DNA of 64,000 nt from Amycolatopsis keratiniphila subsp. keratiniphila (GCF_001620365.2 NZ_LQMT02000007.1:491358-555357), one strand, 5' to 3'. Shown: positions 28,295 through 36,632, counted from the first letter of the stretch. Notes: a model not told the origin generated them from the sequence alone. Made by a program: numbers and translations.

Positions 28295-30225
28295 CGGGCA
28301 CCGTCTCGACCGCCGGCGAGCACCGGCAGCAGGCGCCGGGCCTCCGGCTCGACGGTCCGCGGTTCCGTTTCGGTCTCGTCGCCGTCTTCGGTCAGCACGA
28401 GGCTGAGCAGCCGGCCGTTCTCCTCGAACAGCAGTCCCAGCGACTTCAGCCAGGCGATCCGTTCGGTGAGGCCGGCTTCACCACCCGATTGCTCGGGCGT
28501 GAGCTGGTCGGGGCGGGCCGGCGAGGACAGGCGTCGCAGCAGTTCGACGGTCGCGTCGTCCACCGGATGCTCGACAGGCACGCCCGAACGAGAATCGCGG
28601 ACGGCGAACCCGCCGGTGTCCGCGGTGACGAGGCGCAGCTCCGGTCGCGGGCCGTCGCCTGCCCAGGCCGCGTTCCAGCCCGCGACCAGCTCGCGTAACC
28701 GCTCATGCCAGGTCAGCGCGTTCTGCATGTACTGGCCGAGGTTGTGGTCGGCGAAGAAGTAGGCGAGTTCCTCCAGCGCTTCGGGGCCGAAGGGGTAGGT
28801 CAACCCGTAGAAGTCCATCGGGTGCAGGTCGAGTTCGAACTCGGCACGCCGCTTGAAGTACGGGCTGAACCGGTCGAACCGCACCATGAAGACCCCCGAT
28901 GGCGGGGGCAGGTGCGTCAGAAGGGGGATGTCGTGGGTGTACCGCTCGTAGACGGCCTCCTCCTCAAGGGGAAAGCCGATGAGCAGGTTCCAGTCCGGGC
29001 TGATGCCGAACTCGTCGCAGTTCTTCAGGAACTGGAGGTTCTGAAAGGCCGTGGTGCCCTTGGCCATCAGCTTCAGGGTCGAGCTCGCCAGCGCTTCGAT
29101 GCCCGGCTGCACGACGGTCACCCCCGCGGCCGACATCCGCCCGAGGTCCTGGCGGCTCAGTGGCAGCTTGACCTCGTAGTAGATCGAACCGCCCTCGGGT
29201 GGTTCGAGGTGCGGGAAGACCTCTTTCGGGTAGCTGCGGGGCATGACGTTGTCGGTACAGAACAACGCGGTGTACTCGGGCGCGAACCGGAAAAGCCAGT
29301 TGAACTGCTCGATGGCGAGCTTCGGGTCCATGTTCCGGTACGCCATGCTCTGGCCGTTGAGCCCGCAGAAGGTGCAGTGCGAACGCTGGCCCCACCAACA
29401 GCCCCGGGAGGTTTCGAAGAAGAGCATGGGTTTGCTCGTGCCCGTTTCCCGCAGCCGGGCGTGTTCGTCGAGGGCGGCGAGGAAACCGTCGTACTCGGGT
29501 AGCAGCAGGTCGTCGATGTCGTGGTCACTGCCGATCGCCTCCCGGAAGCGGGGATCACGGCAGTTGCGGCGGGTCACGACACCCGGTATCGCGTCCGCCC
29601 GTTCGGGGGCACCGTCGAGGACGTGGCCCACGAAGGCGGGGAACGTGTCGAGCGCGGGTCCGGAGAACACATAGTCGACGGCGTCGACGTGTTCGGCGAT
29701 CACCGCGCCCATCGGCGCCTCGCAGTTGGCCCCGCCGAACAAGGTCAGCACCTCCGGACGGCGCCGCTTGAGCAGCCTGGCGAGCGCGATGCTCGGCACG
29801 TGCTGGGCGAACATCGAGCTGAACCCGACCAGATCGGCTTCGGCGAGGCGGTAGCGGTCGATCAGCCGATCGCAGAACTCGGGAAGTCCCGCGCGCAGGG
29901 CGAGGATGTGGCGCCGGAACTCCTCCCAACGCTCACCTCGGTAGAAGCGGTGGAAGTACTCGTCGGTGTTGTCCGGCGCGTCCGGGAAAGCGATCTGCCG
30001 GAACAGCCAGTCGCCGAGACCGGTGTCGACGTGGTCGTGGGTGACGGAAATCGACTCGTAGGTCGTCGCACCGAAGTACTCCGCGACGTCCTGGTTCAGA
30101 TAGCAGACGTCCGCCTGGACCTGCCCCGGGAAATCCCTCGTGAGCAGTGCGGTCAATTGGCTGAGCGCGAAGGACGGGCGATTCCAATCGGCGAAGGGCA
30201 TATTGACGAAAGCCACTCGAAGCAT
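28291..30225 (-). CDS. B12-binding-type radical SAM enzyme, RiPP-maturation (ocin_1-like) branch
   Basis: A 644-residue protein. The N-terminal half (1-260) is a Rossmann-like cobalamin-binding-type domain (VAFVNMPFADW, VGFSSMFAQHV, LTLFGGANCEAPMG). The radical SAM domain has the [4Fe-4S] motif RGCWWGQRSHCTFCGLNG, the C-x7-C-x2-C spacing and CGLNG ending that mark the family annotated as RiPP maturation radical SAM proteins, several of which are C-methyltransferases. A distinctive C-terminal domain follows (about 450-644). No canonical B12 base-off His motif was confirmed. AAGGGGAG lies 8 bases before the ATG. Here it heads an NRPS operon rather than a RiPP one, so it may methylate or otherwise modify the nonribosomal peptide or a building block; this is inference. 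Confidence 0.85.
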   Translation of the reverse strand: MLRVAFVNMPFADWNRPSFALSQLTALLTRDFPGQVQADVCYLNQDVAEYFGATTYESISVTHDHVDTGLGDWLFRQIAFPDAPDNTDEYFHRFYRGERWEEFRRHILALRAGLPEFCDRLIDRYRLAEADLVGFSSMFAQHVPSIALARLLKRRRPEVLTLFGGANCEAPMGAVIAEHVDAVDYVFSGPALDTFPAFVGHVLDGAPERADAIPGVVTRRNCRDPRFREAIGSDHDIDDLLLPEYDGFLAALDEHARLRETGTSKPMLFFETSRGCWWGQRSHCTFCGLNGQSMAYRNMDPKLAIEQFNWLFRFAPEYTALFCTDNVMPRSYPKEVFPHLEPPEGGSIYYEVKLPLSRQDLGRMSAAGVTVVQPGIEALASSTLKLMAKGTTAFQNLQFLKNCDEFGISPDWNLLIGFPLEEEAVYERYTHDIPLLTHLPPPSGVFMVRFDRFSPYFKRRAEFELDLHPMDFYGLTYPFGPEALEELAYFFADHNLGQYMQNALTWHERLRELVAGWNAAWAGDGPRPELRLVTADTGGFAVRDSRSGVPVEHPVDDATVELLRRLSSPARPDQLTPEQSGGEAGLTERIAWLKSLGLLFEENGRLLSLVLTEDGDETETEPRTVEPEARRLLPVLAGGRDGAR

Positions 30226-30244
30226 GGGTCACTCCCCTTTGGTG

Positions 30245-30520
30245 TCACCCTGGGCGGTCGCGGCGGAATCGGACTCCACATGCGTCGTCCACACGAATTT
30301 CCGCCATCGCGAAATGGCCATCACGCGAATAGGTCACTTCTCGCGGCACCCTCGCACCACCCCCGACCCCAGTCGTCCGAGGCGCCTGTTTCCGGAGCAT
30401 AGCAGCCAAACCGGGATCCAGGTACTCCTCGACGACAATCGCCGGGACTCCGTTTACCGGCAACATGTGCCGTCGATGGAAACCGTAGCGATCCACCTCT
30501 TCCACCCAGAAATCCGGCAC
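30245..30520 (-). CDS. Small protein heading the NRPS/radical SAM operon
   Basis: A 91-codon frame starting GTG with a weak upstream GATAGG; its stop is 19 bp before the radical SAM gene. The sequence (MPDFWVEEVDRYGFHRRHML..., then PVNGVPAIVVEEYLDPGLAAML) is not a known family and contains only one cysteine near the end. Third-position GC is about 60%, lower than in neighbouring genes, so coding is plausible but not proven. Because the enzyme next to it belongs to a group that normally acts on ribosomal precursor peptides, this ORF deserves attention as a possible precursor or chaperone-like partner; it lacks the NHLP leader motif that such precursors usually have. Confidence 0.5.
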   Translation of the reverse strand: MPDFWVEEVDRYGFHRRHMLPVNGVPAIVVEEYLDPGLAAMLRKQAPRTTGVGGGARVPREVTYSRDGHFAMAEIRVDDACGVRFRRDRPG

Positions 30521-30539
30521 GGTTCACCTATCGAATACG

Positions 30540-30846
30540 TTGATCGCCAGAGTCGTTGAAGCGCACCGGCAAGCGCAAAAGGACACCGCGCTCGATCGAA
30601 ACAGGAATTCCCGCCACCCGAGGAGGACCCCGAGATCGACTGCGACGAGTCCGCCTGCGAGGAGGCCTGCGGCGACTTCGATCCGAACCTCGCCGCGGCC
30701 TGGCCTCTCCATCTGGCCGCCGGCCCCACGGACGGGTACTTCAAGGTCAAGTTCGGCCCGTTCGTATCCGAGTACGGCGCCCACCCGAGAACGAGCGACG
30801 ACGGGCTGCCCCGCACGAGCGGCTATCCGTCGGTCTCCACGGGATA
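30540..30846 (+). pseudogene. Possible frameshifted small gene
   Basis: On the plus strand codon use looks genic in two consecutive frames: first IARVVEAHRQAQKDTALDRN (about 30540-30600), then, after a one-base shift near 30600, PEIDCDESACEEACGDFDPN through FKVKFGPFVSEYGAHP to a TAG at 30846. Both parts have GC-rich third positions typical of this genome, and together they would give about 100 residues. No family is recognised. A single indel or a decayed gene would explain it; a minus-strand gene in the same place is the alternative. It overlaps the end of the convergent reductase gene. Confidence 0.35.
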
Positions 30847-31425
30847 GATGAGGTGCGTGACCTTCTTGCCCTGAATGACCTGGGGATCGCCGAACTTCAT
30901 GGGAGCGGCGCCGAGCGTGTCCACGAATCGGACACCGTCGCCGAGCATGAACGGCACCAGGTCGATGCGGATCTCGTCGAGCAATCCCTCTTCCAGCGCT
31001 TCACGGGCTACGACGCCCGGGCCCACGCCGATGGTCTTGTCCCCGGCGACCGCCTTGGCCTGGTCGATGGCGGCCTTGACGCCGCCCTCGGTCACGAAGA
31101 CGAACTCGGCACTTTCGGGAGCCCAGCCTTCGGGCACCGAATGAGTGACCACGAAAACCTGTACGCGCATGGGATGCCGTCCACCCCAGCCGTCCATGCC
31201 GTCGAACTGGTTTCGCCCGACCACCAGAGCCCCGTAGCCCTCGGCCATGTCGCGGACATAGTCGGCGGACGCCTCGGAGACCTGGTACGACCGGCCCGGC
31301 GACGCGGTGGGCACCTCGACATCACCGGCACGGCACCAGGCGAAGAGGTACTCGAACCCCCCGTTCTCCGGGCCGGCGATGAAACCGTCCAGGGACACGG
31401 ACGCTTGAGTCGCCACCTTCGGCAT
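30823..31425 (-). CDS. RibD C-terminal/dihydrofolate reductase-like protein
   Basis: A 200-residue reductase-fold protein: ATQASVSLDGFIAGP near the N-terminus, YGALVVGRNQFD, VFVVTHSVPEGW, and the glycine-rich VAGDKTIGVGPGVVAREALE NADPH-binding segment, ending LIYPVE. This is the YyaP/YwjB-type branch of the RibD_C family, usually of unknown substrate and not proven folate or riboflavin enzymes. The ATG at 31425 is preceded by AAGGGGG at good spacing; an extension to 31494 has no start signal. It appears to be monocistronic. Confidence 0.85.
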   Translation of the reverse strand: MPKVATQASVSLDGFIAGPENGGFEYLFAWCRAGDVEVPTASPGRSYQVSEASADYVRDMAEGYGALVVGRNQFDGMDGWGGRHPMRVQVFVVTHSVPEGWAPESAEFVFVTEGGVKAAIDQAKAVAGDKTIGVGPGVVAREALEEGLLDEIRIDLVPFMLGDGVRFVDTLGAAPMKFGDPQVIQGKKVTHLIYPVETDG

Positions 31426-31506
31426 GAGAGGCCCCCTTACAGCGAGATGAATCGAGACCGCTCGCCCCTGGCACCGTGACCGGTCGTCGTCCACTTCTCC
31501 CGTGCT

Positions 31507-31803
31507 TCACTCGGCCCGGCGTCCGTCGCGCGCCTTCCTGGTGAGCGACCTGCTGACGTAGACCAGCCCGCCCGTCAGGATCACGATGTCGTCGAAGTAC
31601 ACCGGGTCAGGCAACAAGTCGAACGGGAACACCGTGTAGGCCAAGGAAACCCAGTAGGCGACCTTGGTCGGCACCGGCGTGCCGGGCTGATGGACCTGAC
31701 GGTGCTTCCGCACCAGTTTGACCACCAGGAACAACGCGACCAGAACGAGGATGACGACCACCACCACGGCCACGACGCCGAGTGTCGTCCACAGGGATTC
31801 CAT
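31507..31803 (-). CDS. DUF1232 (YkvA-like) membrane protein
   Basis: A 98-residue protein: an N-terminal membrane helix (about residues 5-28, valine- and leucine-rich), a basic loop, then the DUF1232 core VAYWVSLAYTVFPFDLLPDP with DDIVILTGGLVYV. The PFDLLPD motif is diagnostic of the family, whose role is not known. The ATG at 31803 is preceded by AGAGG and lies one base after the stop of the preceding membrane protein, so it is the last gene of a three-gene operon with the methyltransferase. Confidence 0.85.
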   Translation of the reverse strand: MESLWTTLGVVAVVVVVILVLVALFLVVKLVRKHRQVHQPGTPVPTKVAYWVSLAYTVFPFDLLPDPVYFDDIVILTGGLVYVSRSLTRKARDGRRAE

Positions 31804-31804
31804 G

Positions 31805-32365
31805 TCAGCCTCTCTCATCGCCACGACACCGCCGCCGTTGCCGCTTCCAGATCCGGCCCCGGTACCAGCGACGGTGGACGACCGGCTCGACGGCCAGCAC
31901 CCCGGCCGCGGCCGCTGTCGCGACCACCCACGCCAGCCAGTCGCTCGACCCTGCCACCGACCACACCAGGGCACCGAGCACGATCAGGGGCCGCAGCAAG
32001 GTGAACGGCCCGAGGCCGACGAGGATCACGAACGTACTCCCCCGCATCGGCAGCAGCCAGTACGCCAGCAACGACGCCACCACGAGCGACGCGTACGGCG
32101 CCAGCACCTGAAGCATGCGCGTACCCGCGTGGAGCAGTTCGCCGTAACGAGCGCCCGGATCCGCCGAACCTGCGAGGGTCACCACGATCAGCAGGGTGAG
32201 AAGTCCGAGCCCGATCGCTCCACCCGTGAGCCCTCGCCGCGCCGCCAGCAGGAAATAGGAGCGTTTGACGATCCGGGCGTCACGGCCGGTCGCGGCCCGG
32301 AATCCCGCGAAACCGCTGTCCACGAGCGCGAGCAGACCGAGCACGATCGGAACCGCCGCCGCCAT
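31805..32365 (-). CDS. Polytopic membrane protein, unknown
   Basis: A 186-residue protein with about five hydrophobic segments (for example IVLGLLALVDSGFAGF, IGLGLLTLLIVVTLAG, SLVVASLLAYWLL) and a strongly basic C-terminus (YRGRIWKRQRRRCRGDERG). No family is recognised. Its ATG overlaps the stop of the methyltransferase gene (TGATG) and its stop is one base before the DUF1232 start, so the three are translated together. The context suggests an envelope-related role linked to the methyltransferase. Confidence 0.75.
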   Translation of the reverse strand: MAAAVPIVLGLLALVDSGFAGFRAATGRDARIVKRSYFLLAARRGLTGGAIGLGLLTLLIVVTLAGSADPGARYGELLHAGTRMLQVLAPYASLVVASLLAYWLLPMRGSTFVILVGLGPFTLLRPLIVLGALVWSVAGSSDWLAWVVATAAAAGVLAVEPVVHRRWYRGRIWKRQRRRCRGDERG

Positions 32366-33267
32366 CAGCCGGCGGCCAGTCTGCGTGCCCGGTGGCCAAG
32401 GGCACGACGAAACTCGGTCGCCAGCGCCGGACGGATTCCGACGACCGGTCTCATCGCCGCGCAGAACGGGTTGGTGTATCCGAACGATTCGAACAGGAAG
32501 GTCTTCATCCCCGCTGCCGCCGCGGCGGCGGACAGCAGGACCGAATCCCCGTGAGCGCGCCGCGCGGAAGCGACACCGTCGTGGCGGCCGAGCGGCTCTC
32601 GCATCCTGGCGCGGTGGAACAACCAGGCACCCAGCGGGGCGAACCGGGTCGCGGCGACGTCGTAGTGGATGAATCCCACCGTCCCGTCACGGTCCTGAGC
32701 GCGGAAGAACTCCGGCAGCTTGCCTGCCTCGAAATGGTGCAGCACCCCGCTCGACAGGTAGACGCCGGCCTCCTCGGCCAGGGAGAACGCGTCCGCGCAG
32801 ACGAACGTGCACGGAAGCCGCTCCTCCTGCGCCAGCCTGGTCGCTTCCGTCACCAAGGCACGATTGAAGTCCACCCCCACCAGTTGAACGTCCGCGCCCA
32901 GCACACCGGAAGCGGCAAGGCTCCGCACCGTGAACCCCAGTCCGCATCCGATGTCCACCACCCGCAAACGGCGGCCGCTCGCCCTGGCGACCGCGAGCAT
33001 CGGCACGAGCAACTCGGCGAACCGGTGGGTCATGTGCAGTTCTTCGTTGAGCCGTTGCAGTTCCGTGTGCACCCGGACCAGGAGGCTGTCCACCGCGGCG
33101 GGATCCAGATCCTCACCGCGCACCGGCATCCGGCGCACGATCCGGGCGGCTCGGTGGTCCCCCGCCGCTTGCAGCCGGGCGACCACCTCCGCCCGGCGGA
33201 CCGGAACACGCTCGCCGGTGCGCGCGTCCCACGACACGACCAGATCCGAGATCTCCAGCACGGCCAC
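32365..33267 (-). CDS. Class I SAM-dependent methyltransferase
   Basis: A 300-residue enzyme with a helical N-terminal cap of about 95 residues and a Rossmann methyltransferase core: motif I VVDIGCGLGFTVRSLA, an acidic strand LVGVDFNRALV, and CADAFSLAEEAGVY before SSGVLHHFEAGKL, where the LHHF segment matches motif IV/V of lipid- and small-molecule methyltransferases. The C-terminal 80 residues are hydrophobic and basic, possibly membrane-associating. It is the first gene of an operon with two small membrane proteins. Substrate unknown. Confidence 0.85.
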   Translation of the reverse strand: MAVLEISDLVVSWDARTGERVPVRRAEVVARLQAAGDHRAARIVRRMPVRGEDLDPAAVDSLLVRVHTELQRLNEELHMTHRFAELLVPMLAVARASGRRLRVVDIGCGLGFTVRSLAASGVLGADVQLVGVDFNRALVTEATRLAQEERLPCTFVCADAFSLAEEAGVYLSSGVLHHFEAGKLPEFFRAQDRDGTVGFIHYDVAATRFAPLGAWLFHRARMREPLGRHDGVASARRAHGDSVLLSAAAAAAGMKTFLFESFGYTNPFCAAMRPVVGIRPALATEFRRALGHRARRLAAG

Positions 33268-33694
33268 GGTCGAACTCTAGCGATCAAGTTCGCGGGGTGG
33301 CCATCGACACGGCCGGCCGGGCTTGGCGAGCTCTACCGCGATCTCGTGAGTCGCTCCGATCACCTCAGCCGTCAGTGACAGATGTGCCGCCAATGTCACT
33401 GAAGACTCCCTTTGTATTCAGCTTCGAATTTGACGCCCACCGTTCACAGGGGAGATGGAATTCGTCAACAGGGGGCACCCATGAATATCTATCCGCATAT
33501 TGCCCGAATTTCGACATTCGAGCACTCGTCGATATCGTCAGGTTCACCCCGTTGGAGTCTTTCCAACCTGCCGACGATTGCGGGAGTGTTGATTTCACTG
33601 GAGGGCACAAAACTTATGGATGGCCGCACTTCTCGGCCTGCTTTTGCGAGTTCTTATTCGGCCGCGACCGTCGTATGCGGAAACGAAAGGATCG
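33268..33694. other. 427-bp intergenic region
   Basis: This gap separates the methyltransferase operon (minus) from a secreted-protein gene (plus) and must hold both promoters. It is lower in GC than its surroundings, especially 33400-33660. Open frames here on both strands have no start signal or coding bias. No repeat was noticed. Confidence 0.5.
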
Positions 33695-34591
33695 ATGGTG
33701 CCTGCCAAGGCGAGGACCAGCAGGCTCGCACTGGCGCTGAGCATGTGCGTGCTGGGCGCACTGGCGTTGTTCGTCGCCGTCGACCGCGGCCCGTCGACAG
33801 GTGCCGAAACAGTGTCGGCGCAACCGTTGACATCACAGGAGAAATCCATCCTGCACCGGGCTGAACAGATTCTGCTGCGAGCATGCATGGCCGACAGCGG
33901 ATACACCTACGTCATGGTCGAGGAAGAACCGATGTCCTTTCTCCGGCGCTTTCCCTATGTGGTCGACGACCTGTCCTGGGCGCGCGAACACGGGTTCGGC
34001 AACGACGTGCGCGAAGAAGTGCGGGTGCGAGCGGAGAATGATCCGAACAAGCGCTACTTCAGCAGCCTGTCGGCGGCGGACAAGGCGAAGGCACTCGCCG
34101 CGGTCAATGGCGAGCGTCCGGTGGGCTTGATCGCGACATCGCCTGCCGGGGTCGAAATAACCCGAAGCGATCGCGGGTGCACGTCCCAACTGGAGAAGAA
34201 GCTTTATCGCGAGCTCCAGACCTGGTTCCGGGCGAAGACCGTCACCGACGGACTCCACGTGCCCCGGCGGCAACAGGTGTCCGTGGACCCGCGGTTCCGA
34301 ACCGCCCTATCGGACTGGGCCAGGTGCATGGCCGAACGGGGTTATTCCTTCGCCGACCCTGCCCGCGTCCACGAGGCGTTCCGCGTCCGGGGACCGGAGG
34401 AGATCTCGGCGGCGATCGCCGAGGCGACGTGTGCCCGGAGCACCGGCTTCGCTTCCGTCGCACGCGACCTCGACGCCCACTACGAGGCCTTGCAAGGACA
34501 ACAGTACGGGCGGGAGATAGCGGACCGCCTTCGCCTGGAACGCGCCGCACTGCCTTTGGCCCGTGCGGTGGTCGAAAGTCGATCCCGATGA
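33695..34591 (+). CDS. Secreted or anchored hypothetical protein
   Basis: A 298-residue protein with a basic n-region and a single hydrophobic helix (about 10-30, LALALSMCVLGALALFVAV), then an extracellular domain. Two similar-looking units each contain a cysteine in an alpha-helical setting (LLRACMADSGYTYV and DWARCMAERGYSFADP), followed by charged helices and two further cysteines (RGCTSQLE, ATCARSTG). The repeated CMA-x2-GY motif suggests an internal duplication. The ATG at 33695 has GAAAGGA 3-4 bases upstream. It is followed 24 bp later by a secreted inhibitor-like gene, likely an operon. No known family. Confidence 0.75.
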   Translation: MVPAKARTSRLALALSMCVLGALALFVAVDRGPSTGAETVSAQPLTSQEKSILHRAEQILLRACMADSGYTYVMVEEEPMSFLRRFPYVVDDLSWAREHGFGNDVREEVRVRAENDPNKRYFSSLSAADKAKALAAVNGERPVGLIATSPAGVEITRSDRGCTSQLEKKLYRELQTWFRAKTVTDGLHVPRRQQVSVDPRFRTALSDWARCMAERGYSFADPARVHEAFRVRGPEEISAAIAEATCARSTGFASVARDLDAHYEALQGQQYGREIADRLRLERAALPLARAVVESRSR

Positions 34592-34615
34592 ATTCGCCTG
34601 GAAGGGCAGGAAACC

Positions 34616-35083
34616 ATGAGGAAGTCGATCTTTGTCGCGACTGCGGTGCTCGGCCTCGGTGTGGCGATGACACCGTGGGCGCAGGCCGAGAACTCACCGG
34701 CCGGGCTGCAGTCCGTCGAGGAGCGGGCGGTGTCCGCCCCAGACGGCCTGCTGCACGTCTGGGAGCACCCTTTCGCCGGAGGCAAGCACTGCACGTGGGT
34801 CGGCAAGTCCGACAACTGGGACGGGTGCGGTATGAGAAACAAGGGTTCCGACATTTGGAACAACGGTTACGCCGGCAACAACGACGACGTGTGGCTGCAC
34901 TACAACACCAGCAACACGGGTGCCTATGTGTGCATCGGCCGAGGCACGTCATGGAACAACCTCACCAGTATCAACCCGCCGCCGCCCGGCACGCAGCGGA
35001 TCACCTTCTGGGCGAACACCGGATCCGGCTCCGGCCAGCCCATCGCGGACAACGTCGCGTCGCACGAGTGGGGAAACTGCTGA
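34616..35083 (+). CDS. Secreted peptidase inhibitor I36/crystallin-like protein
   Basis: A 155-residue protein with a signal peptide (1-24, ending AQA) and a mature domain resembling the beta/gamma-crystallin-like inhibitors of family I36: LHVWEHPFAGGKHCTWVG matches the Y-x-x-x-x-x-F-G-G repeat, followed by NDDVWLHYN and VCIGRGTSWNNL. Four cysteines can form two disulfides. Family I36 members inhibit metallopeptidases in Streptomyces; inhibitory activity here is inferred only. It ends in a strong bidirectional-looking hairpin. The ATG follows GGAAACC, a moderate site. Confidence 0.7.
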   Translation: MRKSIFVATAVLGLGVAMTPWAQAENSPAGLQSVEERAVSAPDGLLHVWEHPFAGGKHCTWVGKSDNWDGCGMRNKGSDIWNNGYAGNNDDVWLHYNTSNTGAYVCIGRGTSWNNLTSINPPPPGTQRITFWANTGSGSGQPIADNVASHEWGNC

Positions 35084-35106
35084 CCCGACGGTGATCCAAG
35101 CCCACG

Positions 35107-35141
35107 GCGTTCTCCCGGCCTTACCCCGGCCGGGAGAACGC
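35107..35141 (+). terminator. Hairpin terminator after the I36-like gene
   Basis: A perfect 14-bp stem (GCGTTCTCCCGGCC with its complement) and a 7-base loop TTACCCC lie 24 bp past the stop codon. There is no U-tract, typical for high-GC hosts. Confidence 0.85.
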
Positions 35142-35235
35142 CCGGTTGAGTAGTTCTACTCGTGGCAGGGAGCGAGAGTACCGGCAACATAGGTGAGGAC
35201 CCGCTCCGCGGAGAGCGGCCGACACTGGGGGTTCC

Positions 35236-35715
35236 ATGAAGTTTCCTCGTGCCATCACCACGCTCGCCATCGCCGCCGGCCTGGCCACCACGCTGGCACC
35301 TGCCGCGGCGGCCGAAACCGTCGCGAGCCTCGACTTCGTCGCCGAACACGGCGCCCACCCGGTCAGCGGCAGAAGCGGCCATTGGGCCGCCTCGCCGGAG
35401 AACGAGGTGCGATTCTGGGAGCGCGGCGCCACCCTGCGGGTGGACGCCGAGACCGATCGCGGATTCGACTACATCATGCTCGACTTCACCGCGCCGTCAG
35501 GAAACCTGCAGGCCGGCACCTACAGCCACGCCGAGGGAGCGCATATCCTGGCCGTCTCCAACGGCCTGGGCTGCGTCGACGACTATTCGACGTTCACGAT
35601 CGACCGCATAGAACGCGGCGCTGAGGGGCTGATCGCGCTCGACGCGACCTTCGAGCAGCGCTGCGGCAGTCCCACGTCACCTGCTTTGCGTGGCGAGGTC
35701 CACTACCGGCGCTGA
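35236..35715 (+). CDS. Secreted hypothetical beta-rich protein
   Basis: A 159-residue protein with a signal peptide (1-26, ending AAAAE) and a mature beta-strand-rich domain with one cysteine pair (LGCVDDY, EQRCGSP). Segments such as YIMLDFTAPSGNLQAGTY and FTIDRIERGAEG look like a small sandwich similar to those seen in other actinobacterial exported proteins. No family assigned. It lies between two hairpin terminators, so it is a single transcription unit; the start is supported by a GGGGG-type site upstream. Confidence 0.75.
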   Translation: MKFPRAITTLAIAAGLATTLAPAAAAETVASLDFVAEHGAHPVSGRSGHWAASPENEVRFWERGATLRVDAETDRGFDYIMLDFTAPSGNLQAGTYSHAEGAHILAVSNGLGCVDDYSTFTIDRIERGAEGLIALDATFEQRCGSPTSPALRGEVHYRR

Positions 35716-35727
35716 GCCGGCGCCCAG

Positions 35728-35765
35728 GTGCCCCGACCCGGTCTTGCGCGACCGGGTCGGGGCAC
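35728..35765 (+). terminator. Hairpin terminator
   Basis: A perfect 16-bp stem (GTGCCCCGACCCGGTC with its complement) around a 6-base loop TTGCGC, 13 bp after the stop of the secreted-protein gene. It could also block read-through toward the convergent permease gene. Confidence 0.88.
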
Positions 35766-35879
35766 TCGGCGCAGCCGCGCATCCCTTGACCACAGCGGAT
35801 CAGATCGGCGCGAAAATCGCGAGCTAGCCTGCTTCGATCCTGCGGGGCGGGATGTGTCCGCCTCGCCGGGCCTGCCCGG

Positions 35880-36632
35880 TCAAAACGCGTCGAGGCCCAG
35901 CTTGATCGCAAGCCCGACGCCCGCCAGCGCGATACCGATCCGCAGTACCCCGGTAGGCAACCGTCGCGCGACCACAGGGCCCAACCAGGAACCGGCGAGC
36001 AGACCGATGCTCAGCGGAAGTACCAACGTCCAGTCGACCGGCCCGAACAACGCGAAGCCGGCCGCGGCCACCACATCGGCCACGACCATCAGTACGTTTT
36101 TCAGCGCGTTGGTACGCAACAGCGTCTCACGCATGGACGCGAGCAGCACCGCGAACACCATCACTCCGGCCGCCGCGGCGAAATAGCCGCTGTACACCGA
36201 AACGCCGAACACACCTGCCGAAGCCAGCCATCCGTGGCGATGCCCGGCCGCGATATTCTCGTCACCGCTTGTCCGCCGTCGCACCAGGATCAGCACCGAG
36301 GCGCCGCCGACCAGGAACGGCACGACTTTCTCGAAAACGCCGGGCGGGCTGACCAGGACCAGCGCCGCGCCGGCCGCGCTGCCCGATGCGCAGATCACCG
36401 CGAGCCGCAGCAGGGTCCGGCCTTGCCCGGTCAGCTCTTCACGGGAACTGTGCACGGCACCGATGCTGCCGATCGCCAGCGAAATCGTATTCGTCACATT
36501 CGCGGATACCGGAGAAAGACCTGCGGCTAGCAGGGCCGGATAAGAGAACAATGACGCCAGTCCGGCGATGGTCCCGGACAATCCGGCGGCGAACCCCGCA
36601 CCGACGAGAAGAGCGAATACCTGGAGCGTCAC
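35880..36632 (-). CDS. TauE/SafE (TSUP) family permease
   Basis: A 250-residue protein with about eight membrane helices in two pseudo-repeats, including the family loop SGTIAGLASLFSYPALLAAG near the N-terminus and NVTNTISLAIGS. TSUP proteins move sulfite, organosulfonates, sulfoacetate and similar anions. The substrate cannot be told and no sulfur-metabolism gene adjoins it. It is a single gene, convergent with a secreted-protein gene across a strong hairpin. Confidence 0.85.
   Translation of the reverse strand: MTLQVFALLVGAGFAAGLSGTIAGLASLFSYPALLAAGLSPVSANVTNTISLAIGSIGAVHSSREELTGQGRTLLRLAVICASGSAAGAALVLVSPPGVFEKVVPFLVGGASVLILVRRRTSGDENIAAGHRHGWLASAGVFGVSVYSGYFAAAAGVMVFAVLLASMRETLLRTNALKNVLMVVADVVAAAGFALFGPVDWTLVLPLSIGLLAGSWLGPVVARRLPTGVLRIGIALAGVGLAIKLGLDAF

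Noticed and set aside
28291..30225. Calling a complete RiPP (NHLP/proteusin-like) cluster
   Set aside because: No leader-peptide precursor with the nitrile-hydratase-type motif was found, and all other genes are NRPS-type.
10329..30520. Siderophore cluster assignment
   Set aside because: Beta-hydroxylases and an EntS-like exporter hint at it, but there is no hydroxamate or catecholate enzyme and no ferric-siderophore uptake or reductase gene; Asn rather than Asp codes were read.
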